64,000 nucleotides of DNA, taken from contig NZ_CP034142.1 of assembly GCF_003994855.1 (NCBI RefSeq), forward strand, positions 4,340,001 through 4,404,000. The letters are read 5' to 3'. Numbering within the stretch: the first letter of the stretch is position 1; every line of letters starts with the position of its first letter. The stretch comes from Marinobacter sp. NP-4(2019) (GTDB lineage Bacteria > Pseudomonadota > Gammaproteobacteria > Pseudomonadales > Oleiphilaceae). Made by a program: the position numbers and the translations under genes. Below, one piece after another: positions 35,953-44,749 of this stretch. Under the pieces are notes generated by a model. The model was not told the DNA's origin. It was given only the letters and a program-made list of their open reading frames with translations, and made no database searches.

Positions 35953-36834
35953 TTACGCCAGCCTCGCTGTCGCCCGGGGTTTGCGGAACAGCACATAGTT
36001 ACCAAGGATCGCCAGGCAGGCCCCCGCAAGCGCGGTACCACTCCAGACAAACCCCTCCAGCCAGGTCGACACACTCAGGGCCACCACCGGGAACAGCACG
36101 GTGGCGTAGCCCGCCTTGTCGGCTCCCAGCTCACGGATCACCGTGATGTAGCTGAAAAACGCCACGATCGACCCGGGAATCGCGAGGAACAGGGTCGCGC
36201 CCCAGAACGTTGCCCCCTGCGGCATCACCCATTCAACACCGTTCACCAGGCACCAGACCCCCAGCGCAACAGCGCCGTAGAACATCGCCCAGGCATTGCC
36301 CGCCAACAAGGGAATATTTTCCTCGCGGACCTTCAGGCTGAGCAGGTTGCCCAGGGAAAACCAGAAGGTACCTGCCGCGGCAAACAGCAGCGCGGGAAGC
36401 GTGGCATTGCCGATCTGCAGATCGTGCCAGAACAACAGGGCAACACCGGAGATGCCCAGGGTCACCGCCGGATAGATCCGGGGATTGGGACGAATACCCA
36501 TGAACAGCCGACCGTTGAAGGCGTTGAACAGCGCCGCCAGGGAAAACACCACCGCCAGCAGGCCGCTGGTCATGTTTTCCGCCGCCCGATAGATCAGCAG
36601 GAAATTGATGCTGTAAAGTGTTAGCCCCTGCAATACAAGCCAGCCATGTTGCCGCACCGTGAACCGGGGTAACCGTCGCAACAGCGCCAGCCCGCCAAGG
36701 GCCACCGTGGCGGCCAGGACAAAGCGATAGAACACCGAGAGATCCACCGCCGCAGATTCCACCTGTAGGCGAATCGCGGTCCAGGTAAGGCCCCAGATCA
36801 GAACGGTCAGGGCATAATGAGCACTGATGGGCAT
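35953..36834 (-). CDS. EamA/DMT family transporter
   Basis: 293-residue membrane protein with ten predicted helices in two homologous halves, as in drug/metabolite exporters (LTVLIWGLTWTAIRLQ at the start). Substrate unknown. It is divergent from an AraC regulator, 143 bases apart, which may control it. Confidence 0.85.
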   Translation of the reverse strand: MPISAHYALTVLIWGLTWTAIRLQVESAAVDLSVFYRFVLAATVALGGLALLRRLPRFTVRQHGWLVLQGLTLYSINFLLIYRAAENMTSGLLAVVFSLAALFNAFNGRLFMGIRPNPRIYPAVTLGISGVALLFWHDLQIGNATLPALLFAAAGTFWFSLGNLLSLKVREENIPLLAGNAWAMFYGAVALGVWCLVNGVEWVMPQGATFWGATLFLAIPGSIVAFFSYITVIRELGADKAGYATVLFPVVALSVSTWLEGFVWSGTALAGACLAILGNYVLFRKPRATARLA

Positions 36835-36977
36835 GGCGGCATTCTCCTTTATAGTGTCCGGGAACTCCGAAGATTAGCCAGCCGGCAACCCAATGACTTG
36901 TCAGATCCTGGCAAAGGGTGGAAGATTCTTGCGGTAGTGAGGAAGAAAAGTGACGGACACATCGGGAGCCGAACGGA

Positions 36978-37862
36978 ATGGCCACAGGCCGGGATGACAC
37001 CAGAGACATTGTTACGGCGCTCACCGCAGCCGGCGCGGCGCCCCGTCGCGTGCTGGAACTGAACGACGGCCGCGCCCTGGCTCACTGGCACAATCACCAC
37101 GGCGAAGCCCGCTATGAACGCCCCCGCCATCACGCGCTCAGCATCTACACCCGGGGCGGCGAGCATACCACCCGGCAGGTGAACGGCCAGGCCGTCAGCC
37201 ACGGCTTTCCCGGCGCAGTCTGCCTGTTTCCGGCCGGCAGCCAGTCACTGTGGCGCATCGACGGCCCGTTTGAATTCCTGCACTTCTATTTTACCGACCA
37301 GGACCTGCACCGCTGCGTCGAGAGTACCTGGGACCGGGAACCCGCGGCCCTGCAACTTGGGGAACGTTACCAGATCGAGGATGACATCATCGCGCAGACC
37401 GGGCGCCTGCTGGAAATGAGTGAATGGGACACCGCCAGCCAGTCCCTGGCGATGGATCATCTGGCACACTGGCTGATCGTCCAGATTGCCGGCCGTTACG
37501 GTGCCCGTGACCTGCCGGCGCCGGCCATTCGCGGGCAATTTTCCCGCCCGCAGCAACGCCTGCTGACCAACCGGATCGACGAATCCCTGGCCTGTCCCCT
37601 GGACCTGGCCACCATGGCCGGCTGGCTCAACCTCAGTCCCTACCATTTCGCCCGACTGTTCCGCGCCAGCTTCGGGCTGGCACCCTATCAGTACGTTCAG
37701 GAGCAGCGGCTGCTGCGGGCCAGACGATTGCTGCAGCACCCGTCCGCCAAAATCACGGCGATCGCGCTTGAGTGCGGCTTTGGAGATTCCAGCCAGTTTT
37801 CACGGGCATTCCGGCGACGCTTTGGTGAGTCGCCGTCCGAGTATCGGGGCCGGCAGACTTAG
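36978..37862 (+). CDS. AraC family transcriptional regulator
   Basis: 294 residues. The N-terminal half is a cupin-like sensor (HHALSIYTRGGEHTTRQVNG, AVCLFPAGSQSLWRIDGPFEF). The C-terminal 100 residues hold two helix-turn-helix motifs, with DLATMAGWLNLSPYHFARLF and the signature ITAIALECGFGDSSQFSRAFRRRFGESPSEYR. Its stop overlaps the convergent deacetylase gene by four bases. The divergent EamA transporter is the likely target. Confidence 0.9.
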   Translation: MATGRDDTRDIVTALTAAGAAPRRVLELNDGRALAHWHNHHGEARYERPRHHALSIYTRGGEHTTRQVNGQAVSHGFPGAVCLFPAGSQSLWRIDGPFEFLHFYFTDQDLHRCVESTWDREPAALQLGERYQIEDDIIAQTGRLLEMSEWDTASQSLAMDHLAHWLIVQIAGRYGARDLPAPAIRGQFSRPQQRLLTNRIDESLACPLDLATMAGWLNLSPYHFARLFRASFGLAPYQYVQEQRLLRARRLLQHPSAKITAIALECGFGDSSQFSRAFRRRFGESPSEYRGRQT

Positions 37863-38965
37863 TCCGTATCATCGTCGGTAAAGGCACTGCGATGAAATTC
37901 AATGGCCCGTTCCACCTCTTCCATACCGCAAACCTTAAGATCAGGCACCGAACCGCCTGCCAGCACCTTCAACACGGATTGGACCCCATGGGACAGGGAC
38001 TCCGTGTTATACCCCCCTTCCAGAACACACACCAGCCGGCCATCACAATGCCGCCGGGCCAGAGTCTGCACCACGCTGGTCATGGCCGCGAAACCTTCGT
38101 AACTGACGTTCATCGCAAGATCATACCAGTGGGCATCGAAGCCCGCCGACACCAGGATCAGGTCCGGTTTGAAGTAATCCGCCGCCGGCACCACGATCTC
38201 CTGCAGCGCACGGAAATACGCCACATCGCCGGCCCCGCCGGGCAAAGGGATATTTACCGTGGTGCCCTCGCCAAGGCCGGCGCCCACATCCTGCAGCGCA
38301 CCCGACCCCGGATAGAAGGGCGCCGCCCGATGCAGGTCAATGAACATGACATCGGGGTCGGCCCAGAAGATGTCCTGGGTACCGTTGCCATGGTGGGCAT
38401 CCCAATCCAGGATCAGCACCCGCTCACAACCCAATACCGCCTGGGCATGGGCCGCGGCAACCGCCACGTTGTTGAACAGGCAGAATCCCCTCGCCCGCAC
38501 CGGTTCAGCATGGTGTCCCGGCGGTCGCACCACGGCAAATGCACTGTCCGTCTTACCAGCGACCACCGCTTCCACGGCGGCGATGGCGGTACCCGCAGCC
38601 ACCTCAGCCGCTTCGATACTGCCCGGCGACACTGCGGTGGTATCGACATCCAGCCAGGCGCTTTTGTCCCTCAGCGAGAAGATATCTTCCAGGTAGGACA
38701 GGGTGTGAACACGGGCCAACTGCTCCCGCGTTGCGGTCTTCCCACCAGCGAACGCCACCCCGGGAATCGGCTCCCGTTTGAGGAGGTCCATGATGGCTGC
38801 CAGTCGACCGGGATGTTCGGGGTACTTCCATTGCACATTAAGGCCGGCCAGGATCGTGCGAACCCGCTTGTCCAGTCGCCCCGGCAGGAAAGCGGCGTTC
38901 ACATCCGGGAAGTGGTTGAGAACCCGCTCATCGTAAAACACGGTGACCAGCGTTTTTTCCGCCAC
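37859..38965 (-). CDS. Histone-deacetylase-family protein 2
   Basis: About 368 residues, class II-like zinc deacetylase fold: PPGHHAEPVRARGFCLFNNVAVAA, DWDAHHGNGTQDIF and SAGFDAHWYD give the His pair and the metal ligands. Substrate may be an acetylated small amine or a protein. The GTG at 38965 is preferred because GGAGG lies 5 bases upstream; an in-frame ATG at 38977 overlaps that site and has only a weak one. It is only distantly similar to the copy at 21570. Confidence 0.85.
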   Translation of the reverse strand: MAEKTLVTVFYDERVLNHFPDVNAAFLPGRLDKRVRTILAGLNVQWKYPEHPGRLAAIMDLLKREPIPGVAFAGGKTATREQLARVHTLSYLEDIFSLRDKSAWLDVDTTAVSPGSIEAAEVAAGTAIAAVEAVVAGKTDSAFAVVRPPGHHAEPVRARGFCLFNNVAVAAAHAQAVLGCERVLILDWDAHHGNGTQDIFWADPDVMFIDLHRAAPFYPGSGALQDVGAGLGEGTTVNIPLPGGAGDVAYFRALQEIVVPAADYFKPDLILVSAGFDAHWYDLAMNVSYEGFAAMTSVVQTLARRHCDGRLVCVLEGGYNTESLSHGVQSVLKVLAGGSVPDLKVCGMEEVERAIEFHRSAFTDDDTD

Positions 38966-39280
38966 ACGACCCTCCATTTGTCCGGCACATGGGGCGGCCC
39001 TGAAACAATCCAGAGCCTAGACAAAGCATAGTCACAAAGCCCGAAAACACACACCGCCGGTCACAAACCTCTGATACCGGCAGGGCAAAATCCGAACAAG
39101 CATTCGTATTGTTGTCTTTTCCACCCGGTTGCCGGTGGAAAACTGCCGCCATCACCGTCTCCCGTGTCCCCTCGGGTTCCGAATTGAACCCGAACAATTA
39201 GTCGCTTTAGTCTTCTACCCTGACAAATGCTTTAGCCACGCGGCTCACAACCGTGATCCCGGCACCCAAGGAAACCCACC
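38966..39280. other. Intergenic region upstream of PF10118 gene 2
   Basis: 315 bases containing divergent promoters. The only structure I can point to is the dyad at 39172-39193. No gene or terminator is seen. Confidence 0.5.
39172..39193. promoter_or_regulatory. 8-bp dyad, candidate operator for the PF10118-monooxygenase pair
   Basis: TCGGGTTC-CGAATT-GAACCCGA, 88 bases upstream of the PF10118 start. Size and position fit a regulator site; the regulator is unknown. Confidence 0.4.
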
Positions 39281-40219
39281 ATGACCACTGCAACCGCCGA
39301 AAAACTCGATTCCGTAACAACACCAGCGGAAGCGCCAAAGGCTGACGTGCCGATCCGGCACATGAAGTTCGACTTCAATGCCAAGGATGCCGATCCTAAC
39401 TTTTACCTGAACACCGAACTGGCGTCCGCCTACTTCGAGGCCCTCTCGATCTTTCTGACCTATGGCGAAGATCTGGTCATCGAGACCGCCCGTTACCATC
39501 GCGATTTCCTCAAGGACCCGGTGCTGAAACAGCGGGTGACGTCCCTGATCGGCCAGGAAGCGCTGCATTCCAAGGTGCACGAGGAATGGAACGAAGTCTT
39601 GAAGGAACACCGCTTTCCAGTGACCATCTACCGTTTTCTCGCCGAGAACGTCTTCAATTACGGCTTCCGACGGTTTCCGCAACCGCTGCAACTCTCGCTG
39701 ATGGCCGGCATCGAACATTTCACCGCCGTGCTGGCGGAATTCATGATGAAGCACGAAGACAACTTCTTTCACAGTGAGGATGAGAAACAGCGCGGCCTGT
39801 GGATGTGGCACATGCTGGAGGAGTCCGAGCACAAGGACATCGCCTACGATGTCTTCCAGCAACTCTCGGGCAACTATGCGTTGCGTGTCAGCGGGTTTGC
39901 GCTGGCGCTGATCACCATCTGGTTCCTGGTTCCCCTGGGCGGCGTACTGATTCCGTTTATCCGCCGACCACGCAACCTGATCAGTCTGCGGTTCTGGAAG
40001 GATGCCAAGCGCAGCCTGGACCTGCTGATCGGCCGCGGGGATGGCGTCTATGGCAGCACCCTTGGCCATGTGTTTGATTACCTGCGCCCGGGATTCCACC
40101 CCAACGATCACGACACGTCCGAGTATCTCGCCTACTACAAAGAACGCCTGCTCAACCCGGAGACCGGCCTGCTGGCCCCCTACCTGCTCAAGGAAATCAT
40201 CCCTCCGGTCCGGGCGTAA
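39281..40219 (+). CDS. PF10118 predicted metal-dependent hydrolase 2
   Basis: 312-residue helical protein, paralogue of the one at 25340, with IGQEALHSKVH, AGIEHFT and LEESEHKDIAYD as candidate metal ligands in the same order. A hydrophobic helix (LALITIWFLVPLGGVLIPF) lies near residue 210. It is followed 52 bases later by flavin monooxygenase 3 on the same strand, so the two probably act in one pathway. Confidence 0.82.
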   Translation: MTTATAEKLDSVTTPAEAPKADVPIRHMKFDFNAKDADPNFYLNTELASAYFEALSIFLTYGEDLVIETARYHRDFLKDPVLKQRVTSLIGQEALHSKVHEEWNEVLKEHRFPVTIYRFLAENVFNYGFRRFPQPLQLSLMAGIEHFTAVLAEFMMKHEDNFFHSEDEKQRGLWMWHMLEESEHKDIAYDVFQQLSGNYALRVSGFALALITIWFLVPLGGVLIPFIRRPRNLISLRFWKDAKRSLDLLIGRGDGVYGSTLGHVFDYLRPGFHPNDHDTSEYLAYYKERLLNPETGLLAPYLLKEIIPPVRA

Positions 40220-40271
40220 ACCCGGAGCGGCAGGTTCTTCTAACAACAGAATTCAAAGACGGTCACAACAC

Positions 40272-41837
40272 ATGGCAACTTCAAACACCCAGCCCTCCGC
40301 CGCGGACACGATCTACGACAGCTTTATTGTCGGCGCGGGTATTTCCGGGCTGGCCACGGCAATCAAGCTGAAGAAAACCGGCTACCATAATTTCAAGATC
40401 ATCGAGAAGGCCGGCCGCGTCGGTGGCACCTGGCGGGAAAACACCTATCCCGGCTGTGGCTGCGATGTGCCGTCCTCACTCTATTCCTACTCGTTTGCGC
40501 CGAGCAGCCAGTGGAGCAACCTGTTTGCCAAGCAGCCGGAAATTCTGGATTACCTGGAAAACGTCAGCGACGACTTCGGCATCACCCCGCTGATCGAGTT
40601 CAACAACGAGCTGCATCGCGCCGCCTGGGATGACGAACGTCATCTCTGGCAACTGGACACCAGCAACGGCCAGTACCTTTCGAAAACCGTGGTCTTCGCC
40701 ACCGGCCCGATCACCGAATCAAAAATCCCGGCGATTCCGGGACTGGAAACCTTCAAGGGCGAGATGTTCCACTCCGCCCGCTGGAATCACGATTACGACC
40801 TGACCGGCAAGCGTATTGCGGTCATCGGTACCGGCGCCTCGGCCATTCAATTCGTGCCCCGGATCCAGCCGCAGGCCGGAGAGCTCCACGTCTTCCAGCG
40901 CACGGCGCCCTGGGTACTGCCCAAGCCCGACATGCAACTGGGCGATACCAGCAAACAGGTGATTGACCGCTTCCCGGCAATCCAGAGTACCTGGCGCAAG
41001 GCCGTGGCCGGCTCGCTGAATGTGATCAACTTCGGCCTGCGCAACCCGACCTTCCTGAAGCCGGTCAATGTGGCCGCCCGACAACTGCTCAAGCTTCAGA
41101 TTCAGGATCCGGAACTGCGCAAGGCGGTGACCCCGAACTTCGACATCGGCTGCAAGCGCATCCTGTTTGCCAACGACTATTACGACGCCCTGCAGGCGGA
41201 CAACACCTCGCTGATTCCCAGCGGGCTGGTGAAAGTGGAAGGCAACACGGTCATCGCCGCCAATGGCGAACGCCGCGACGTGGATGTGATTATCTGGGGT
41301 ACCGGGTTCGACGTCTCCCACCCGCCTATCGGCAACAAGGTGTTCAACGCCGATGGCGAGCGCTGGGCCGACCTGTGGAAGAACAGTTCGCCGGAAGCCT
41401 ACCTGGGCACCACCCTGGAGAATTCCCCCAACGCCTTTCTGATCCTGGGGCCCAACGTGCTGGTGTACGACTCGTTTATCCGGCTGGCGGAGGCGCAGCT
41501 CGACTACATCATTGACGGTCTGTGGAAGATCAGGGAAAAGCGCATCAGCAAGCTGAGCATCAAACGCTCGGTGCTGAAACAGCACAACCAACGGGTGCAG
41601 AAGAACCTGCAAACCACCGTCTTCAACGCCGGTGGCTGCAGCAGTTACTACCTGGACCAGAACGGCCGCAACTTCGCCGCCTGGCCCTGGTCACTGAGCG
41701 CCCTGAAGCGCCGGCTGAACGTGTTCAGGCTGAAAGATTACGACGTGGAATACGCCCAAAAAGCCAGTGTTCACGCCCTGTCTGACCAGCCCCTGAAGCG
41801 GGCAGCGGTTCAGGAAGAGGTTTCCAGCTTGTCCTGA
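40272..41837 (+). CDS. Flavin-containing / Baeyer-Villiger monooxygenase 3
   Basis: 521 residues with FIVGAGISGLATAIKLKKTGY, GGTWRENTYPGCGCDVPS, the fingerprint FKGEMFHSARWN (about residues 161-172; the last position is Asn where Pro or Asp is usual) and VIGTGASAIQFVP. Closer to monooxygenase 1 than to the AlmA-like one, judged by the shared YPGC-CDV segment. The ATG at 40272 is chosen; upstream sequence belongs to the preceding gene. The 3' end overlaps the convergent GST gene by 28 bases. Confidence 0.9.
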   Translation: MATSNTQPSAADTIYDSFIVGAGISGLATAIKLKKTGYHNFKIIEKAGRVGGTWRENTYPGCGCDVPSSLYSYSFAPSSQWSNLFAKQPEILDYLENVSDDFGITPLIEFNNELHRAAWDDERHLWQLDTSNGQYLSKTVVFATGPITESKIPAIPGLETFKGEMFHSARWNHDYDLTGKRIAVIGTGASAIQFVPRIQPQAGELHVFQRTAPWVLPKPDMQLGDTSKQVIDRFPAIQSTWRKAVAGSLNVINFGLRNPTFLKPVNVAARQLLKLQIQDPELRKAVTPNFDIGCKRILFANDYYDALQADNTSLIPSGLVKVEGNTVIAANGERRDVDVIIWGTGFDVSHPPIGNKVFNADGERWADLWKNSSPEAYLGTTLENSPNAFLILGPNVLVYDSFIRLAEAQLDYIIDGLWKIREKRISKLSIKRSVLKQHNQRVQKNLQTTVFNAGGCSSYYLDQNGRNFAAWPWSLSALKRRLNVFRLKDYDVEYAQKASVHALSDQPLKRAAVQEEVSSLS

Positions 41838-42682
41838 GTGCGGAGCTCGAAATCACTGGCGTCGTGCCGCTCATGGAGCTGGCTCGACGGCTCGCCCCAG
41901 GCCCGGTTGACCATGCGGCCACGCTGAACAGCCGGGCGCTTGGCGATTTCATCGGTCCAGCGGACCACGTTGGTGTAGGTGTGGGCCTCGAGGAATTCCG
42001 CCGCCTCGTAGACCTTGTTCTTCACCAACGCCCCGTACCAGGGCCAGATCGCCATATCGGCAATGGTGTATTCATCACCGGCAATGTACGGACGGTCCGC
42101 CAGCTGACGATCCAGCACATCCAGTTGGCGCTTCACTTCCATCGCGTAGCGGTTGATCGGGTATTCGTACTTCTCCGGGGCGTAGGCGTAGAAGTGACCA
42201 AAGCCGCCACCCAGCAACGGCGCACTGCCCATCTGCCAGAACAGCCAGTTCATGCATTCGGCACGACCGGCAACGTCCCTCGGCACGAAGGCGCCAAACT
42301 TCTCCGCGAGATACAGCAGAATCGACCCTGACTCGAACAACCGCACCGGCGGGTTAGTGCTGTAGTCCATCATCGCCGGAATCTTGGAGTTCGGGTTCAC
42401 CTTCACAAAGCCACTGCCGAACTGGTCTCCCTCGGTAATCCGGATCAGGTGAGCGTCGTACTCCGCCCCCTCAAACCCCAGGGCCAACAGCTCTTCCAGC
42501 ATCACCGTGACCTTCACGCCATTGGGTGTGGCCAGGGAATACAGCTGCAACGGATGCTTGCCCACCGGAAGCTCCTTGTCATGGGTCGGACCGGCAATGG
42601 GACGATTGATGTTGGCAAACGCACCGCCGCTGGCGGAGTCCCATTTCCAGACTTTCGGTGGGGTGTAGGTGTTATCAGTCAT
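41810..42682 (-). CDS. yghU: YghU-type glutathione S-transferase
   Basis: 290 residues against 288 for E. coli YghU, a glutathione-disulfide-bond oxidoreductase. The N-terminal extension YTPPKVWKWDSASGGAFANINRPIAGPTHDKELPVGKHPLQLYSLATPNG is characteristic, and NPNSKIPAM, FESGSILLYLAEKFG and EYTIADMAIWPW mark the GST fold. The ATG at 42682 fits the family. Divergent from the LysR regulator. Confidence 0.92.
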   Translation of the reverse strand: MTDNTYTPPKVWKWDSASGGAFANINRPIAGPTHDKELPVGKHPLQLYSLATPNGVKVTVMLEELLALGFEGAEYDAHLIRITEGDQFGSGFVKVNPNSKIPAMMDYSTNPPVRLFESGSILLYLAEKFGAFVPRDVAGRAECMNWLFWQMGSAPLLGGGFGHFYAYAPEKYEYPINRYAMEVKRQLDVLDRQLADRPYIAGDEYTIADMAIWPWYGALVKNKVYEAAEFLEAHTYTNVVRWTDEIAKRPAVQRGRMVNRAWGEPSSQLHERHDASDFELRTQDKLETSS

Positions 42683-42720
42683 ACATCTGGTCCTGTCTGG
42701 TTCATTCATGTGAATTGGTC

Positions 42721-42730
42721 ATTGATCAAT
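42721..42730. promoter_or_regulatory. ATTGATCAAT palindrome, copy 1
   Basis: A 10-bp palindrome in the gap between yghU and the LysR gene. The identical sequence recurs at 43854-43863, just after the LysR gene and before the DUF1445 gene. Shared placement suggests a regulator site, possibly for the LysR protein. Confidence 0.35.
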
Positions 42731-42888
42731 TTACGCTGGGCCCATCATATTGTATTTCACGAGTTCCTGCGTCCACCCCCCTCCCGCTTCGCGGTCAGGC
42801 ACTGACGGTTTCGTGCCGGCAACATTGTATAACCCGTCCCATCCATGGAATATGAAGCACAATACTGTCCTAACGAACGAGTGGCTTC

Positions 42889-43812
42889 ATGAATATCAGG
42901 ACTCTGGAGACGTTTGTCTGGATCGCCAGACTCGGCAGCTTTCGTGCCGCCGCCAGCCGTGTTTATGCTTCCCAGCCTTCAGTCTCGGCACGTATTGCCG
43001 GGTTGGAGGAACAATTGGGCGTGGAGCTGTTTGACCGATCCGGCAAGAAGATCACGCTGACTGCCAAAGGCCGTGAGTTTCTCGTCTATGCCGAAAAAAT
43101 GCTGAGTCTGCACGGGGAGATGTTGCAGGCCGTCGCCAGGCCGGAATCCATCCAGGGCACCATTCGCCTGGCTGTCTCGGAGACCATTGCCCACACGTGG
43201 CTCCCCCAGTTGCTGGAACGCGTCAGCGAAGCCTTTCCGGCCATCAACCTGGAACTGGATGTGGATATCTCCGTCAGCCTGGCGGAGAAGCTCAAGAACC
43301 ACGAGATCGATATCGCATTCCTGATGGGCGGCGTCAACCAGCCGGGTATCATCAACCGGGATCTCTGCCGCTATTCGCTGATCTGGGTTGCCAGCCCACA
43401 GCTCAATATCCCGGACCAGACCATGTCACTTGCCGAACTTGCCTCGTGGCCTATCGTCACCTATCCCAAACAGAGTGAGCCCTATATTGCCATCCGTTCC
43501 CTGGTGGACCCGATGAACCATTCCACAAGGGTGCATTCCTGTTCCTCACTTTCCACCATCATCCGTATGACGGTGGATGGTCTCGGCGTCAGCGCCCTTC
43601 CCCGGGAGATTCTTCAGCGGGAACTGGATACCGGAGCCCTGCGGCAGTTCGAGGTTGATGCCAACGTGCCGGATCTCGCATTCAACGCTGCCTACCGTGC
43701 CGCACCAAGCGGCAGTGTTGTCCATGCCATTGCGGAACTTGCACTGGTAACGGCAAAAGAACGCGCTGCCGTAGCGAGCCAGGTCATGCAAGACCCTGAA
43801 AAACATGACTGA
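42889..43812 (+). CDS. LysR family transcriptional regulator
   Basis: 307 residues. N-terminal winged helix (MNIRTLETFVWIARLGSFRAAASRVYASQPSVSARIAGLEEQLG region) and a periplasmic-binding-like effector domain. It stands at the head of the TRAP/DUF1445/amidase/PxpABC cluster on the same strand, 95 bases before DUF1445, and is the best candidate regulator of the cluster. The effector is presumably the substrate or a product of the pathway. Confidence 0.9.
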   Translation: MNIRTLETFVWIARLGSFRAAASRVYASQPSVSARIAGLEEQLGVELFDRSGKKITLTAKGREFLVYAEKMLSLHGEMLQAVARPESIQGTIRLAVSETIAHTWLPQLLERVSEAFPAINLELDVDISVSLAEKLKNHEIDIAFLMGGVNQPGIINRDLCRYSLIWVASPQLNIPDQTMSLAELASWPIVTYPKQSEPYIAIRSLVDPMNHSTRVHSCSSLSTIIRMTVDGLGVSALPREILQRELDTGALRQFEVDANVPDLAFNAAYRAAPSGSVVHAIAELALVTAKERAAVASQVMQDPEKHD

Positions 43813-43853
43813 TCCATTTTTCCTATCAAAACTGATCCCAAATTTCGATTTGT

Positions 43854-43863
43854 ATTGATCAAT
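43854..43863. promoter_or_regulatory. ATTGATCAAT palindrome, copy 2
   Basis: Identical to 42721-42730, 45 bases before the DUF1445 start codon. Confidence 0.35.
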
Positions 43864-43907
43864 GATTCTGCCTTAAATGTAGAAAATCCATTTTTTCGGG
43901 CAGAAAC

Positions 43908-44711
43908 ATGACAAGCACCGCTCACCTGGACACCCATTCCACACCACAGGCTGTCCGTCGCGCCGCGCGGGAGGGCATCCTGACGGGCCCGACGTCCGGG
44001 CTTGCCAGCGGTTACGTCCAGGTCAACCTGGTCATCCTGCCGGAATCGCAGGCGGCGGGGTTTCTCCGTTTCTGTCAGGCTAACCCCAAGCCCTGTCCTC
44101 TGCTGGCCGTCAGCGAACCGGGTGCCCGCAACTCCACCCTGCTGGGCCGGGATCTCGACATCGCCCGGGATGTGCCAGCCTACCGCATTTACCGCAACGG
44201 TCAGGTGAGTGACACCCGTACAGACGTCGCCGATGACTGGAGGGAAGACCTGGTCACCTTTGCCCTTGGCTGCTCCTTTACCTTCGAGCACGCCCTGATC
44301 AACGCAGGGCTGAAGGTCCGGCATATTGAAGAAACGCGGAATGTACCGATGTTCAACACCTCGGTGCCTTTGACCTCCTCCGGTGGATTCGGCGGTAATC
44401 TCGTCGTCTCCATGCGGCCGTTCGCCGCCGCCGACGCCATCCGCGCGATACAGATCACCACGCGCTATCCACAGGTTCACGGAGCTCCCGTACACATCGG
44501 GGCCCCCTCGTTGATCGGCATTGCCGATCTGAACACACCGGATTACGGCGACTCCGTATCCGTGGGTGACAGTGAAATTCCAGTGTTCTGGGCCTGCGGT
44601 GTTACCCCGCAACAGGTTCTGATCGATTCTGGTGTCGAATTCGCCATCACCCACAGCCCGGGGCACATGCTGGTCACGGATATTCCTGACAGCAGCCTGG
44701 CCCTGTTCTGA
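43908..44711 (+). CDS. DUF1445 / putative hydro-lyase (D-glutamate cyclase-like) family
   Basis: 267 residues. The family signature is clear: TGPTSGLASGYVQVNLVILP, FALGCSFTFEHALI, NVPMFNTSVPL, and the C-terminal WACGVTPQQVLIDSG and ITHSPGHMLVTDI. One relative is part of mitochondrial D-glutamate cyclase, which makes 5-oxo-D-proline; bacterial members are labelled putative hydro-lyases and are uncharacterised. Its place upstream of a TRAP importer and of 5-oxoprolinase genes fits a role in glutamate or 5-oxoproline chemistry, as inference. Confidence 0.88.
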   Translation: MTSTAHLDTHSTPQAVRRAAREGILTGPTSGLASGYVQVNLVILPESQAAGFLRFCQANPKPCPLLAVSEPGARNSTLLGRDLDIARDVPAYRIYRNGQVSDTRTDVADDWREDLVTFALGCSFTFEHALINAGLKVRHIEETRNVPMFNTSVPLTSSGGFGGNLVVSMRPFAAADAIRAIQITTRYPQVHGAPVHIGAPSLIGIADLNTPDYGDSVSVGDSEIPVFWACGVTPQQVLIDSGVEFAITHSPGHMLVTDIPDSSLALF

Positions 44712-44749
44712 CCCGAACCATCCCTGAAGAGAACCATGAGGAAACCACC

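Noticed and set aside
21570..38965. The two deacetylase-family genes as a recent duplication
   Set aside because: They share only fold motifs, differ in length and active-site context, and belong to different branches.
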